Shown one piece after another: positions 1-11,199 of a stretch of 64,000 nt of DNA. The stretch is from Crotophaga sulcirostris (lineage: Eukaryota > Chordata > Aves > Cuculiformes > Crotophagidae): NCBI GenBank assembly GCA_013397455.1, contig VYZB01000374.1, positions 433,718 through 497,717 on the forward strand, in the 5' to 3' direction. Every line of letters begins with the position of its first letter. Position 1 is the stretch's first letter. The translations under genes and the position numbers were made by a program. The notes under the pieces were generated by a model. That model was not told the origin of the DNA. It saw only the letters and a list, made by a program, of their open reading frames with translations, and did not search any database.

Positions 1-453
1 CCAAGCCAGAAAAGCAAATACAGAAAAATCAATACTGAAGGCATATTTCACAAAAAAAAGAACCCAGCATTTATTGGTAAAGATATTTATAGAACTATAA
101 TCCAAATTTTACTTTAAATTTATGAATTAATGTGCATTTCTTCCAGGAATAAGAAAATAATAACAAATCCCAGGTATACTGAAAACAGATATATTTCTAT
201 TTATACATGGTTTTAATGAGTCAATATATACATTAAAAAAAAAATTGAAGTTTGTTAGTCATGATTAAAACAAAACTGACTTTAACAATACCATGAAAAT
301 CTAGATCTCTTACAAGAAAAATAAACCACTTAAGCAGAGTATGAGCTGCTGCTCTTATATGAATCTGTAGGTGAAGCAAAGCTGAAGAGGGTAAAAATTA
401 AGTGGATGATGAGAGAAAAATTTCCTTTGAGAAGAGCAGCCCCTGTGACAATA
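1..453. other. AT-rich non-coding sequence
   Basis: There is no gene, RNA or recognisable repeat here, only short A and T runs. Nothing else was seen. Confidence 0.6.
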
Positions 454-513
454 GTATCACATTATCACAGTATTACAAGGTTGGAAAGGACCTCTGAGAT
501 AATTGAGTCCAAC
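454..513 (-). mobile_element. CR1 LINE, very short 3' end fragment
   Basis: On the minus strand this reads as the extreme 3' end of a CR1 retrotransposon: TTGGACTC, then CTCAGAGGTCCTTTCCAACC, then an (ATACTGTG)-type octamer tail with one degenerate unit. Only about 60 bases are present, so this is a strongly 5'-truncated insertion. CR1 elements are non-LTR retrotransposons whose insertions usually lose the 5' part and end in short octamer repeats instead of poly-A. After base 513 the similarity to the other copies stops. Confidence 0.85.
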
Positions 514-3500
514 ATAAAGGTCCACCAGCCCAGGTGCTGAATTCAGTAAAGCTGTAGTGAACTGTGATGAAAAATCCTGGATCAGAAGGATGATCTAATT
601 GTAATGTCTTTTTTTTTTTTTTTAAATAGTGGATTATGCTCACAGAAAGGTAATAAATTAACTTAAAGCCAAGAGGGAAACTGTAGTAAGGTGTACCTGG
701 AAAGATTAGGATTTAGAGTAATGTAGGAAGTGTTTGCTATGGATGCAAAATCGGCTGCTCAGGCAAAGTTTTTAGCAGACTGAGAAACTACCAGTATTCT
801 GCCCACTGCTGAGCAGAGTTGAATGAACATTGGGATTTAGTGCTGAAATTACCACATAATCCAACTGGATTTTTGAGTTGGCTTTAGGACTTGACCCAGA
901 ACTCTCAGTTCACATTGGTAGGCTTTGATTCACATCTGTTACGAGGGGAGGAAAAAAAGTAATATGTGAAATGTGTTTCTTCTTCTTTCTCTGTTCTACT
1001 CCTGCACTTACAGTTTTGCCCTTATTGGGTTATTGATCTAACATATAACTGCTCTACCATTAACAAACACTGGAACTCTTCAGAGCTAATGAGCAGGGAG
1101 GACTTAAAAAGGGAAGTAAAGCAATGAATATCACGTTAATGAAATCCATCTCCAGAACTGTTATAGACTTCAACCAGAATGTGAATAAATAGGGGCTCAA
1201 GACTCTGTAGTGTAAGAAGCTGTAAAAATGTGATGTTTCTATTTTCTTTGGGAGGTACCATTCCATCCTTAATAGCTCTGTCTGCATATACCATTTAGGA
1301 AACATTCTCGTCAGACGGCAATAGGGAATAGCCTATACAATTTCTCATGGACTCTTATTGTGACTGGCTTGTTTTTATTTTTTCCTGCTAAACCACGTGT
1401 CCTTTCGCTAGACTTTCAGTAAATGTTTGAAAATACTGAATTTCACTCCATCTCTAACGCATAGGTTGAGACCTTTCCCCTTCCCCCTTTCCCCAACTAT
1501 GTGAGAACATCAATTAGAACTGCAGGCATGAGCCATACTGTGTTTGTCTGTTTTAATTTTTGGCAGAGAGAGCAAAGCAGAGGGAAAAGGAGCTGTTTGT
1601 TATTTTATTCAATCAAGCAATTTGAGTGGTTTCAGGAGAGTTTTGAATGGCAGCCAGCACTTTGCAAATTATTATTATTATTCTTCCGACATTAGTTACT
1701 TCTGAAGTGAATTCTATTACATTTCTATTAGAAAATGTGTACACTGTTTTGTTTCAGATCACAACAGTGCACTACTTCAGAATGTAATCTTTTGGGAGAC
1801 GTTTTTACTTTGAGACTAAAGCTGCATATGGCTCCAGCATTTGTTACATACTGTGTTTGTGTGTCTGTGTGCTCTGCAAAATGGCTTTCAATGTTAAAAT
1901 GACAGATTTGACCCTCTGTGTTTGTGCCATAAACAAAACAAATGTGATATAGAAAATAGTATGTGTCTAGTCAAACCCAAGACAGCTTCTGTGTAGCTTA
2001 ACTTATGGTGGGAGTAGTTCTGTGTATTCGGTAATAAGGGTTATTTCTGATTTGGTGGTATAAAACGAAAGAACAGGGGAACGGGGAGCCGTTCGAGGAT
2101 GTTGAGACATAACATGTTAGGTTTCTTGAATGCAACCAGTTTGACCTTGGCTACCTGTAGAAGTGGATGGCACCCTCCAGGCTGTACTTGTCACTCTTGT
2201 CAAGCCGTATTGGCATGAGGATTGTGAGTGCCATGAAAGAGGAAGTTAAAATGGTAGGAAAAACACTTGAAAGCAGCAGAGGGACAGAGAGGATACCAAA
2301 TTTAAAAAATAAAAAAAATTGAACAACTGAAGAGAACCGTTATTTGGAATATCTACTGATTTTATATAGTGTCCACCAGGGATTTTCCGTGGAAAATGGG
2401 TAGCAAAACTGTGGTATTCAGTGAATCCAACGATAGGCAAAGTGAGGTAGTAGATATGTAGAGCTCTGCTCCTAGATGTTATAGTTGCTTGCGTTAGTCA
2501 AATACCTAGATGAGCAGGGAAGTCATAGAGATGATATGGGAATCTGAAAGAAAAAAGCAAGTTGCAATGCCAGAATGAAGTGTACTTTATGTTAAATGTA
2601 AAGGATATGAAATGCAGGAAAATTGATTGAATAAGTGCAGGGAGTACTGAGATAGAACCCGACTCAGAGTCATAAATATGACTGAGGTATGCTTAAAGTA
2701 CTTTTTGTTAAACTTGCTTGTTTGAATTTTTTTTCTTGACAAACAAAAATGGAGTGAACTTAAATTTTGGTTTAGTTGAAAAATTCTGGTTTGATTTCAA
2801 ATTTGTCTAGTTTTTTTCAGTCCTCCACTGAGTAATTCTCAGCTTACTTGTATAGGAAAAAAATAATTCACACCAAATTTTTCTTTTCTCTTATTGGATA
2901 CAGTATACCTGTCACAAAACATGCAGTAGTGTTCTTACAGGAATAAAACAGAAGTCAGGAACAATGATGGCATTAATTACCAAAGGAATAAAAAATATCT
3001 CTAAAGTTAGGAGGACCAGCTGCTTAAAGGAATCATAACTTATCAAGCAGTGGTAGAGCACGGGCGCATGATCCATGGATCACAGTCAGAGTGTATGGAG
3101 TGAAATCTAGGTGGAAATGAACAGATGACTTGAGCACTTTTCTTAGACAGATTTTTAAATTATTTATACGCGTTGCTGGTTTTCTTAGAGAGTTGGATAT
3201 GTAATGTGGTAATTTCTGGGATCACTTCGCTGGAAACAAAAGCACCTGGGCAAATTGCTGTGTCTTTGTTGCCTTTGGCTGAATTGGACTGAACTCTGCA
3301 CAGGTGTTCGCAATTGCAGGATCTGGCTTTTGCAGTTAGGACTGAAAATACCCAGTCTGAGTGATGCAGTGGTTATTTTTAATCTACTTATGAATGAATA
3401 TATAGAGCTGTTTATAGCATTAGAAAGGGAGCATTCTTCCACAAGGCAGTAAAACTGAAATCTTTCTTAATGGGGATTGACTAGCACTCTGAATTTAGAT

Positions 3501-5114
3501 TAGTATGCAAATCTATTTTTAGATGTTCTGAGCTGTGAAGCTGCAGTGAGGGACTATGACACTAAGTACATGGAGAGGCTGCAATGACAGGAGGGGCTGG
3601 TGACCACACAGTCTCTAAACAGCAAATGTACACTCTAATTTTTCGGTTTCTTCCAATGCAAACATTAAAAAGCAACAGACAACCTCACTGTTTTCCTAAA
3701 TGAGAAAACAAAAAGGTACAGTGTCCACAGTCACTGAGGAAGTAGCAGGAAAGATCTGGCAGTGCTGGCTGATCTGTAAACTGGTAAAAATAGAATAAGA
3801 AGATGTGAAAATTTTTAATATTTACAGTGACGACAACTTTTCCCTATTGAGAATGCAGCATGAAGACAGCCTCTGCTCCTTTGTTTAGGGTTCCTGATCC
3901 ACTCAAATGTGGTCTGCTTCTGTTTGAAGAGCTGGCTTGAATTGGGCTGTCCTCCAGAAGCTCTGTTTGACATGAGTGGGCTGAGGTTGCAAAGCTGTCC
4001 CTGTTTCATCTGTGAGGGCTCTTCTCTGTACCCACAGGTTCACAGCAGCCTCTGCTTCCTCTAATCTTCAGAAGATTTCCAGTCCTTCTGTCCAAGTATG
4101 TCTTGAAAGACTAAAGAAAGTGAAGAGTCTTGCTCTTTGATAATAGAGCATGTTAGATGCTTCACTTCATTCTATTCAGAAAGAGTCCAAGGACTGAGGG
4201 TTGAGAAGATTGATAGGTGTGGTGTAAACACAGATGACAGGCAAGGAGAAAGCATCAGTTACAAAGGGCTGCAGGGTTTTTCATAACATTTGTCACTAAA
4301 TGTAAGAAACTTCATAGTATTTATTAGCTTCCCTCTTACCTTTTTTTCTTGTCCTTCTGAGGGAAAAAACTGTGATTGGGTCATTTTAAGAAGCTGTTGC
4401 TTTTGGAGAGGATGCTAAGAACTCCCTAGGGTTGCATTCACATAGCAAAACTATGGGAGTTGCAGGTGCTTGGTGAAAGTCTGACCCTAAAAAAAGGGTT
4501 ATATAATATTCTTAGGTTTAAAAAATATTTTCTGGTGGCAGTCAACAGATTCAAAATTAAATAAATGATTTGCCTCTGGCAGCCTTGCAGTTCACCTTGG
4601 AAACATATGTGCACACAGTTTTACCATTCTCTCTCCTTCCTTCCCTCCCTCCTATTCAGACTTCCTTTGTTGCTGACTTCAAGCCCTACAGTTCACCAGG
4701 CTTGCTCCCTTTCAAGGACACTGCAAAACAATAAAAAAATTAGACTTTCTTTCTATAGGGCATACATTTTTATCTGGCTTCATAGAAAGTGTACAGCTCA
4801 TGAGAAAAAGCATGGAAATAATTAAGTTCAGAGAAAACTTATCTGACTAATTTATCAGCCCTCAAATGTTTGAATGTTAAAGGGGAAACAATCAAACAAA
4901 CAGGATTTTGTGCCAGCAGTGCATTGCTTTGCCAACTGTGGTACCCAGGTGCAGGTGTTTGTTTCCAAACTCCTGACCATTAGAGGTTGAATTACCGGAG
5001 TGGTGAGGGATACAGTCCGCAGACAGTGGAGTTACAGCTCCAACATCTGATAAAGCTATCCTGCCAGCCAACACAGGAAACTACCTGGACATTTTCATAA
5101 AAGGAAACCTTTCT
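514..5114. other. Long non-coding stretch
   Basis: This is AT-rich sequence without a supportable gene. It holds a 15-base T run (609-623), a short (ATT)n run (1668-1682) and a pyrimidine-rich patch around 4625-4655 ending in CAG. All ORFs are under 90 codons and none is recognisable. Nothing else was seen. Confidence 0.6.
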
Positions 5115-5359
5115 ACATGGACTCAAGTTTCGTCAGGGGAGGTTTAGGCTTGATATTAGGAAAAAGTTCTTCCCTGAAAGGGTGATTGGCCATGGGAATG
5201 CGCTGCCCAGGGAGGTGGTGGAGTCGCCAACCCTGGAGGTTTTTAAGGGGAGATTGGCTGAGGCACTCAGTGCCAGGGTTTAAATGCTGGGTTGGTGTTG
5301 ATGTTGGGTTATAGGTTGATCTCAGAGGTCCTTACCAACCTTGTGATACTGTGTGATAC
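5115..5359 (+). mobile_element. CR1 LINE 3' end, truncated copy
   Basis: This copy covers the last part of CR1 ORF2 and the 3' UTR. The ORF2 C-terminal reading is visible ([11 protein letters not shown] and PREVVESP), ending at TAA just after the CACTCAGTGCCAGGG block, where the other copies have TAG. The 3' UTR carries GGGTTATAGG, the A-variant of the lineage, and then lacks about 9 bases of the GGTTGGACTCGATGATC block. The tail is an imperfect (ATACTGTG) repeat. The element was inserted in plus orientation and is 5'-truncated. It is a dead copy of the reverse transcriptase-encoding ORF. Confidence 0.93.
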
Positions 5360-8295
5360 CTTTTCCAGAAATCTCCTGAAAAGTTGGATTGAAGGAACTA
5401 AACTGGTAGCTAGAGCGAATGAAAGGGCAAGGGAATGTTACTGAAATAAAGAAAAGATGTTCCTCCAAGTATCATCTAGTTCAAGAAAAGCTGAGATATT
5501 CTCATCTCTTCTTTTTCCCTAGGTACAGAGGTAGCATGGAGAGTATGCTAAAGAGACTTTGTGTGTGAGAAAAATCCCACAAAGAGAAAAGAGGCTTTTG
5601 GTTTACACTTATTTTCATTCCTCTAGTTAATTTTTCTAGATTTTTGTTAAGAGAAGTAAGACTCCCAAATGAGGATCCTTGAGTCAAAAAGGGCACACCA
5701 CCATGCTCATGTCTTTTGGCTTGTCTGTACCTCTTGGCTTTCAATTTTTTCTTTCTTTGAGAAAATTTACCTATTAAAAATATAAATAATATTGCCTTTA
5801 GCAATTCAGTTTCTCATCATTGACATCATTAATTTCATGTTTTGATGATTATGATGCTGATGGAAGGAGGTGTGGGTGGCACTGTGGCAGAAGGGAAGAG
5901 TGCAGGAGATTACTCACTAGTTCACTTGATTTTTACGTGATGATTTACAAGTTATGTAAATGAGGAGACAAACACAGAAGGTGCATTTAATGGCATCTTA
6001 ATGCATCATGGAATTTACGACAGGGCATGAATAGCTTGTGCACTCAACTGTTGGAAGCAGATGCTGCAATAATTCTACTTAATACTTAGAAGCAAAGTAA
6101 AGCATATTGTTTTTTGTACAAACGTTTATGAAACATTAATAACACACACCATTCAATGCTGAACTTATAATGTGAAATCCTTTCTTATAAATATTTATGA
6201 TGGTGACATTTTAGTTCATGGTATAAATTGATTTCAAGTAACATTTCTGAGATTCTCCATTTTTTTTCCCCATCTTAGTTATACTGGTATCCTAAAAATA
6301 AAGATAAAGTGGAAAGGAGTCAATCACGCAAATATCTAATATAAGAGGTCATCTGAGTTAGGAAAAGACACCTGCTTGTGTAGCAAAATGGGATTTTTAG
6401 CCATTTGAAACCAAGACTTTTCACTCCTAATGCGAGTTTGTTGCTATTGTTTTGAGAGGATTTAGAGAGCTTAATTAAATCTGATGGCACGTATAAATAG
6501 ATTCTAGACTGTTTGGTGATGGTCCTTGTCTTAGATAAAATGAACTCTGGCAAAATATACAGTTTTCTACAGGTAACTGAAATATTTGAATAAGTTGTTG
6601 GCTGTTATCAGTTCTGAGTTTTTCAAGGGGTGAAGTATATTTGCAACAAAAGCCTTTATCCCTTCTTCTGTATAAATGCGATTTACTGATTGCAAAAAAT
6701 AGTTTTCTTTACCTTTTAACCAGAATTACAAGGCTTTTAATCATGGTATTTTCATTAGAGTGACAGGCTTTCAATCCACATCTCTCTCACATTTTTGAAA
6801 ATGATGCTTACCAGCCAAGAAAATGTTATTCCTTATCTGCTTAGTTCAGAGGAAATGCTACTGAAATTGAGAGTCATAACTCAGCACTATGATATGAAAG
6901 TTCTCTGGGTTTGAATGCAGTTTCATTCAGGAATCTATGCAAGGTTGGCAAAAGTGAATATGAACTTAGTGATACTGTATTTTTAAATTGTAGAACTGAC
7001 TTTTACACTTTTAATTCAGCAGTGTTTCTGAAAGAGAATGAAATTTCTAACTCAGTGTGTTGCAGAATTTCCAAAGGATAAAAATAGGCACGTTTCAAAT
7101 ACACAGGAAAGAAACTCTTTTAAAAAAAAGGAGCTGAATCATGTTTCCTACACATCTAACAAGTATTTAAATGATAGTTTCTTTACTGTTTCCTATGATT
7201 TAGTATTCTAATAATCTTTGCTTGCCACTAAGAGTGTGAAAATGCCATAAATGCAAATAATTCCATGTATGTCACAAAAACACATCTAATGGGAGTTATG
7301 ATTTAGCACTCACAGGAGATGTGAGAGATTAGGGAAATTGACCTCATGTAGTAATTGATCTTTTTCGATTGTAAAGATTTCATTCTCTAATTCTTTATTC
7401 TTCTCTACTTCCTCTTTCTCTTATTTTCTCCTGGTGAGGGTTGGGGAAGAGGGACAAGAAGATGTGGTTAGCTTAGTGTAGCCATAACAATGTGAGAGCT
7501 CGTTTAAATTTAATCAAACAGATTTAATGACCAAAGTTCTAATGCTATACGAGTTTATTATTAGGTTCAAGCCTTAATGTGATTATTTTTAGTAATTAAT
7601 TCAAGACTGCTCCAAGCCTTCAGTCTGCTTAAATATGCAGTTTATGGGGCAAATTATCTTGATTATCAACTGCCTCCGAAAACAGAGTATATCTACCAAT
7701 ATTTGTGGGTCTTGTACTTAGTTTTGACAGTGTATTTGTAATCAAGATCTGACTCATTCCCACAAAAAGAGTCTGAATTATCCACCAAGGAGGAGAAAGG
7801 CATTGTACAAGTCCTGGCTGCATGGCATACTTTTTATGTTGTGTTTGTAATAAGAGAAATTCAATTACTTGGTGGTGCAGTCAGTTTACCATTATACAGA
7901 GCCCAAAACAAAGAAGCTCAAAATTATAAGAAAGGAAGAATAAAGCCCAAAGCAACATTCACTCTCAAATAATTACTGTTCTTATTAACTCTTATTGAGT
8001 TCTGCAAATGATATTAACATACTGATATGGTAATGCTGTGAATATATTCCATTAGCAGGACATACCTGCTAGGAAAATTAACATATTCTTGCTTCTAGGT
8101 AGACTATTATAATTCAGTTACTTTCACGTTCAATTCTTTAAAGAAAAATAAAATAAAAAGAGAAAAAAGGGTGCAATTCAAATAATATTAATTACTTAAT
8201 ATATAAACAGTTTGTAAGAAATTAATTGAAAAGTTCCAAACATTTTTATAGCACTGTGGCTGCCTTGTTTCTATTTTACTTGTCTCGTTAAAATA
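5360..8295. other. AT-rich non-coding sequence
   Basis: No gene, RNA or repeat was recognised. The ORFs at 5502-5804 (100 codons, minus) and 6320-6553 (minus) resemble nothing known and are within chance length for this base composition. Confidence 0.6.
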
Positions 8296-8538
8296 TTAGG
8301 TTGGTGTAAAATTAATAGCCATTTTTAACATTTTACTTTTTTCCCCCATCTTTACTTTGTCTGTGTTATTTAACAAAAAGAATATGCATTGAAAACAAAA
8401 CCATTAGCATAAATAAATAGAGTAGTTTTATACTTTAAGATGGTACACTACATGAACACAGTTAAATAAAAGTTTAATCCAAAATAAGCATCACAGTTCA
8501 CAATGACAAAACCAACATTTATTTTTGCACCAACCTAA
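8296..8538. mobile_element. Mariner-type MITE, non-autonomous
   Basis: This 243-bp element begins with TTAGGTTGGTGTAAAATTAA and ends with the inverse of TTAGGTTGGTGCAAAAATAA. It is flanked on both sides by TA (8294-8295 and 8539-8540), the target duplication of Tc1/mariner transposons. The 3' end continues as GGTTTTGTCATT when read inwards. From memory, this follows the terminal sequence of the cecropia/Hsmar1 group and its MITE MADE1. No transposase reading frame fits inside, so it was mobilised by an enzyme encoded elsewhere or is an internally deleted remnant. The interior is AT-rich and unrelated to the other repeats in the window. No second copy was seen here. Confidence 0.85.
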
Positions 8539-9515
8539 TAAAAAGTAGACTGCACTCCTTGGTTTTGGAGACATTTGGAGATCAGATCTCTGTACTTGCT
8601 GAGGGAGTTCCAAGATGTGCAGAGGTAACAAGTGAGGGAGATGCTCAGGGTGCTCTGTTATCCTTCTCACAGCATTTTCACATCCAATGTCGAAGGGCAA
8701 CACTGAGCCAGGAAGCTACAAGCCCGGAGAGGTAACGCAGCATTTACAGCCTTACATGATTATCTAATACTAAACTAGGTTTAGGAGCCTTTTCCTGATC
8801 ATCAAATCTGTCTTTCAAAGGCTTCTAGAAGCCAGAAAACATATACTTTAGTGTTTCCAAGACTTCCTCCTCCACCCCCAGTCATGTGTGGTCTTAAAAG
8901 GACTACAGGTTGCCTTTTGTCTGCACTGCCAGGTTGATTATAATCTTCTGATGTTTTAAAGCTACAAAATTGAGTTAGAAATCTTCCTAGAACAGACTGA
9001 AAGCTTTTTATATATCTGAAGCTTTTATGTTTCTGATTAGATAAAGAAAACCAATGTGGCAACAATCCCTGAAGGTAAAATAATACAGCTTTAATTTCCA
9101 AAGCTATGCCTTAAACTGTAGCATTTAGATTCAAAAGATTCTGGGTGTACAGTGTTTCTGTAGTCCTAACCCAAACCAGAAGGCTGTGCATTTGCTGTTA
9201 CACGTACACTGGCAGATCACTTGGAAATAATTCAACCCATATTATACCTACGGAAAAATTTCTGGTCCGAGTAGATCTTGTTTGGGGCAAGATTTCAGCC
9301 AGTTATTTATTGCATTGCATTTGACTTTTTCACAGTATAAGTGGACTGAAAAAAAAAGTGCATCCACATTCCTCACATATTTTCTTGAGCTTTCAGGATC
9401 TGTCAGAGAGCACTTTTCACTGCTAATTTTTCTGGTAGGCAGAATTTAATTGTTATCAACCTTGGGTTACAGAAATTTGGATCACTTTCTTGGTTGAAAT
9501 GAGATCTCTCACTAT

Positions 9516-9550
9516 GGTTTTTTTTTCGGTTTGTTTGGTTGGTTTTTTTG
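9516..9550. repeat. T-rich (TTTGGTT)n low-complexity
   Basis: A run of T with interspersed GG and a single CGG, in the pattern TTTGTTTGGTTGGTTTTTTT. This is simple sequence with no further signal. Confidence 0.7.
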
Positions 9551-10436
9551 TCTTGATATTGTTATGTCAGAATTGTTTTATTAAGCACTACATTATTTGT
9601 AAATAACCCAGCAAATGTGATTTGACATACTGAAGTTTCTACTGGTTTCCTCTTTCTTCATTGCTTACTGTAATTGATAGACTAAATGAATCAACTAGTT
9701 ACCTCTATGAACATTTTTTCTAAATTCTCTGAATTGCATACCTTGAGTGGAATTTGTCAACATTTTTCAAGTTTCAGTTCTCTATGGTAATATTCAAGTA
9801 AGATGTATATTGTATTGTGACATTAAAGAATACTTTCAGAAAGAAAGGAAAAAGGGGAAAAGGTGCTTTTTCTCTTGAATTTTCATTTGCGGCCCAAACA
9901 TCCTCTTTCTACTATTCCAAGTTAGATCCAAATGTGAGTGAATCCAAACTCTTCCAAGGGCTATGAATTTTATGTAATGGAGTTGGCTTCAAGGGAGCTG
10001 TAATATTCTCTCTTATGAGACAAAGCTGGTGCTGATCTCTTTGACTATAACTTCAACAGCAGACTACAGTGCACCAGCTTCAGTCAAACAGATCCTATAT
10101 CTGGGAAAGCAAGAGCATATTGTCAATTTGAGGCGAGGGGTTTTAACTGTTCACTTGCCATTAGAAGGAGATAGATAGTTAAACGAAAAGCACCTCCAGG
10201 TTAAATTTACTTCTTAAAATAACCTCAGGATATTGGAAATGTGCCATATTTTTTTCAGACGTCTTTCTCTCGTCTGTTGATATTTCCATTTGTAAAGTCA
10301 TAACTAGAAGTAGGAAGTTGGATGCATGCATAGAATACAAAAGTTCCGCTTTCATCTTTCTTTAGATAAATGCTCAGCATATCAAAATGTCTTTGGCCAG
10401 CAGAAGTAAGAACCAGTGCATGAAAATTTAAACCAA

Positions 10437-10475
10437 ATGGGACCTATGAGATCATCTAGTTTGATTATCAGCATG
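10437..10475 (-). mobile_element. Possible old CR1 3' end scrap
   Basis: The plus strand reads GGGACCTATGAGATCATCTAGTTT, resembling the inverse of the conserved CR1 3' UTR block (GATGATCT...AGGTCC). It is followed by ATGATACAG. Only some 25 bases match, with substitutions, so this may be a decayed CR1 tail or chance. Confidence 0.35.
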
Positions 10476-11160
10476 ATACAGTCAAGAAAAATTCAAACAG
10501 TAATTTGGACCTTTGAAAGAGTTTTGCAAAAATGATAGAAAGTGGTCATAGAAACAACATGGATTTGAGTGTTTCTAGCTAAACTCACATGTTAAAGTTT
10601 AAGAGAAAACGGACCCCTGTGGGTCAATTTGAGTTCTTTCAGGTAGCCAATTATGTTTTTCATGCATCTATCTTGAGTGTGTCTAAAATAATATATATTG
10701 AGTTTTTTGCTAAAGAAGGCCTTCCAGAAATGTATCACATCTGGATCTGAATTTTTACCTTTTTTTCATCACTACCGCAGGTAATTTTTTTTTCACTGTT
10801 TAATCCTCTCTCATTAAAAGCCTGTGCATAGTTTCCAGTAAGATATTGTGGCAGAGGAAGAAATGAGAATGTTTCAGACTACTGGTTTGAAGGTGCTCCC
10901 ATCAATTCAATGTGATTTGAGATTTATTAGGCTGAAAAAGAACAATGTTTAAAATCTACTGGATAACCACGGTCTGTAAACACTGAGGGACAAAACAACT
11001 TTTATTCCTGTTCCAACATCCATGATGTTTTTTTTTTCCCGTGATGTGATAATATATTACAACTGTTAGAGGAGGGACTGGAATTGAGAACTTTTCAGAT
11101 TGAGAATTAATTTAGGCTCATAGTCCTATTCAGTCTTGCTTTCACCGCTTTAAAATCAAT

Positions 11161-11199
11161 TATTATTATTTTTNNNNNCACACACACATGCACACACAA
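11161..11199. repeat. (ATT)n / (CA)n microsatellite around a 5-N gap
   Basis: An (ATT)n and T run reaches base 11173. Bases 11174-11178 are N. A (CA)n run with one TG interruption follows. The true length of the repeat is unknown because the assembly is broken inside it. Confidence 0.95.

Noticed and set aside
8491..8703. Possible mariner transposase remnant overlapping the MITE
   Set aside because: The translation shows no D,D34D-type or HPPYSPDL-like motif, and most of it lies outside the terminal repeats.
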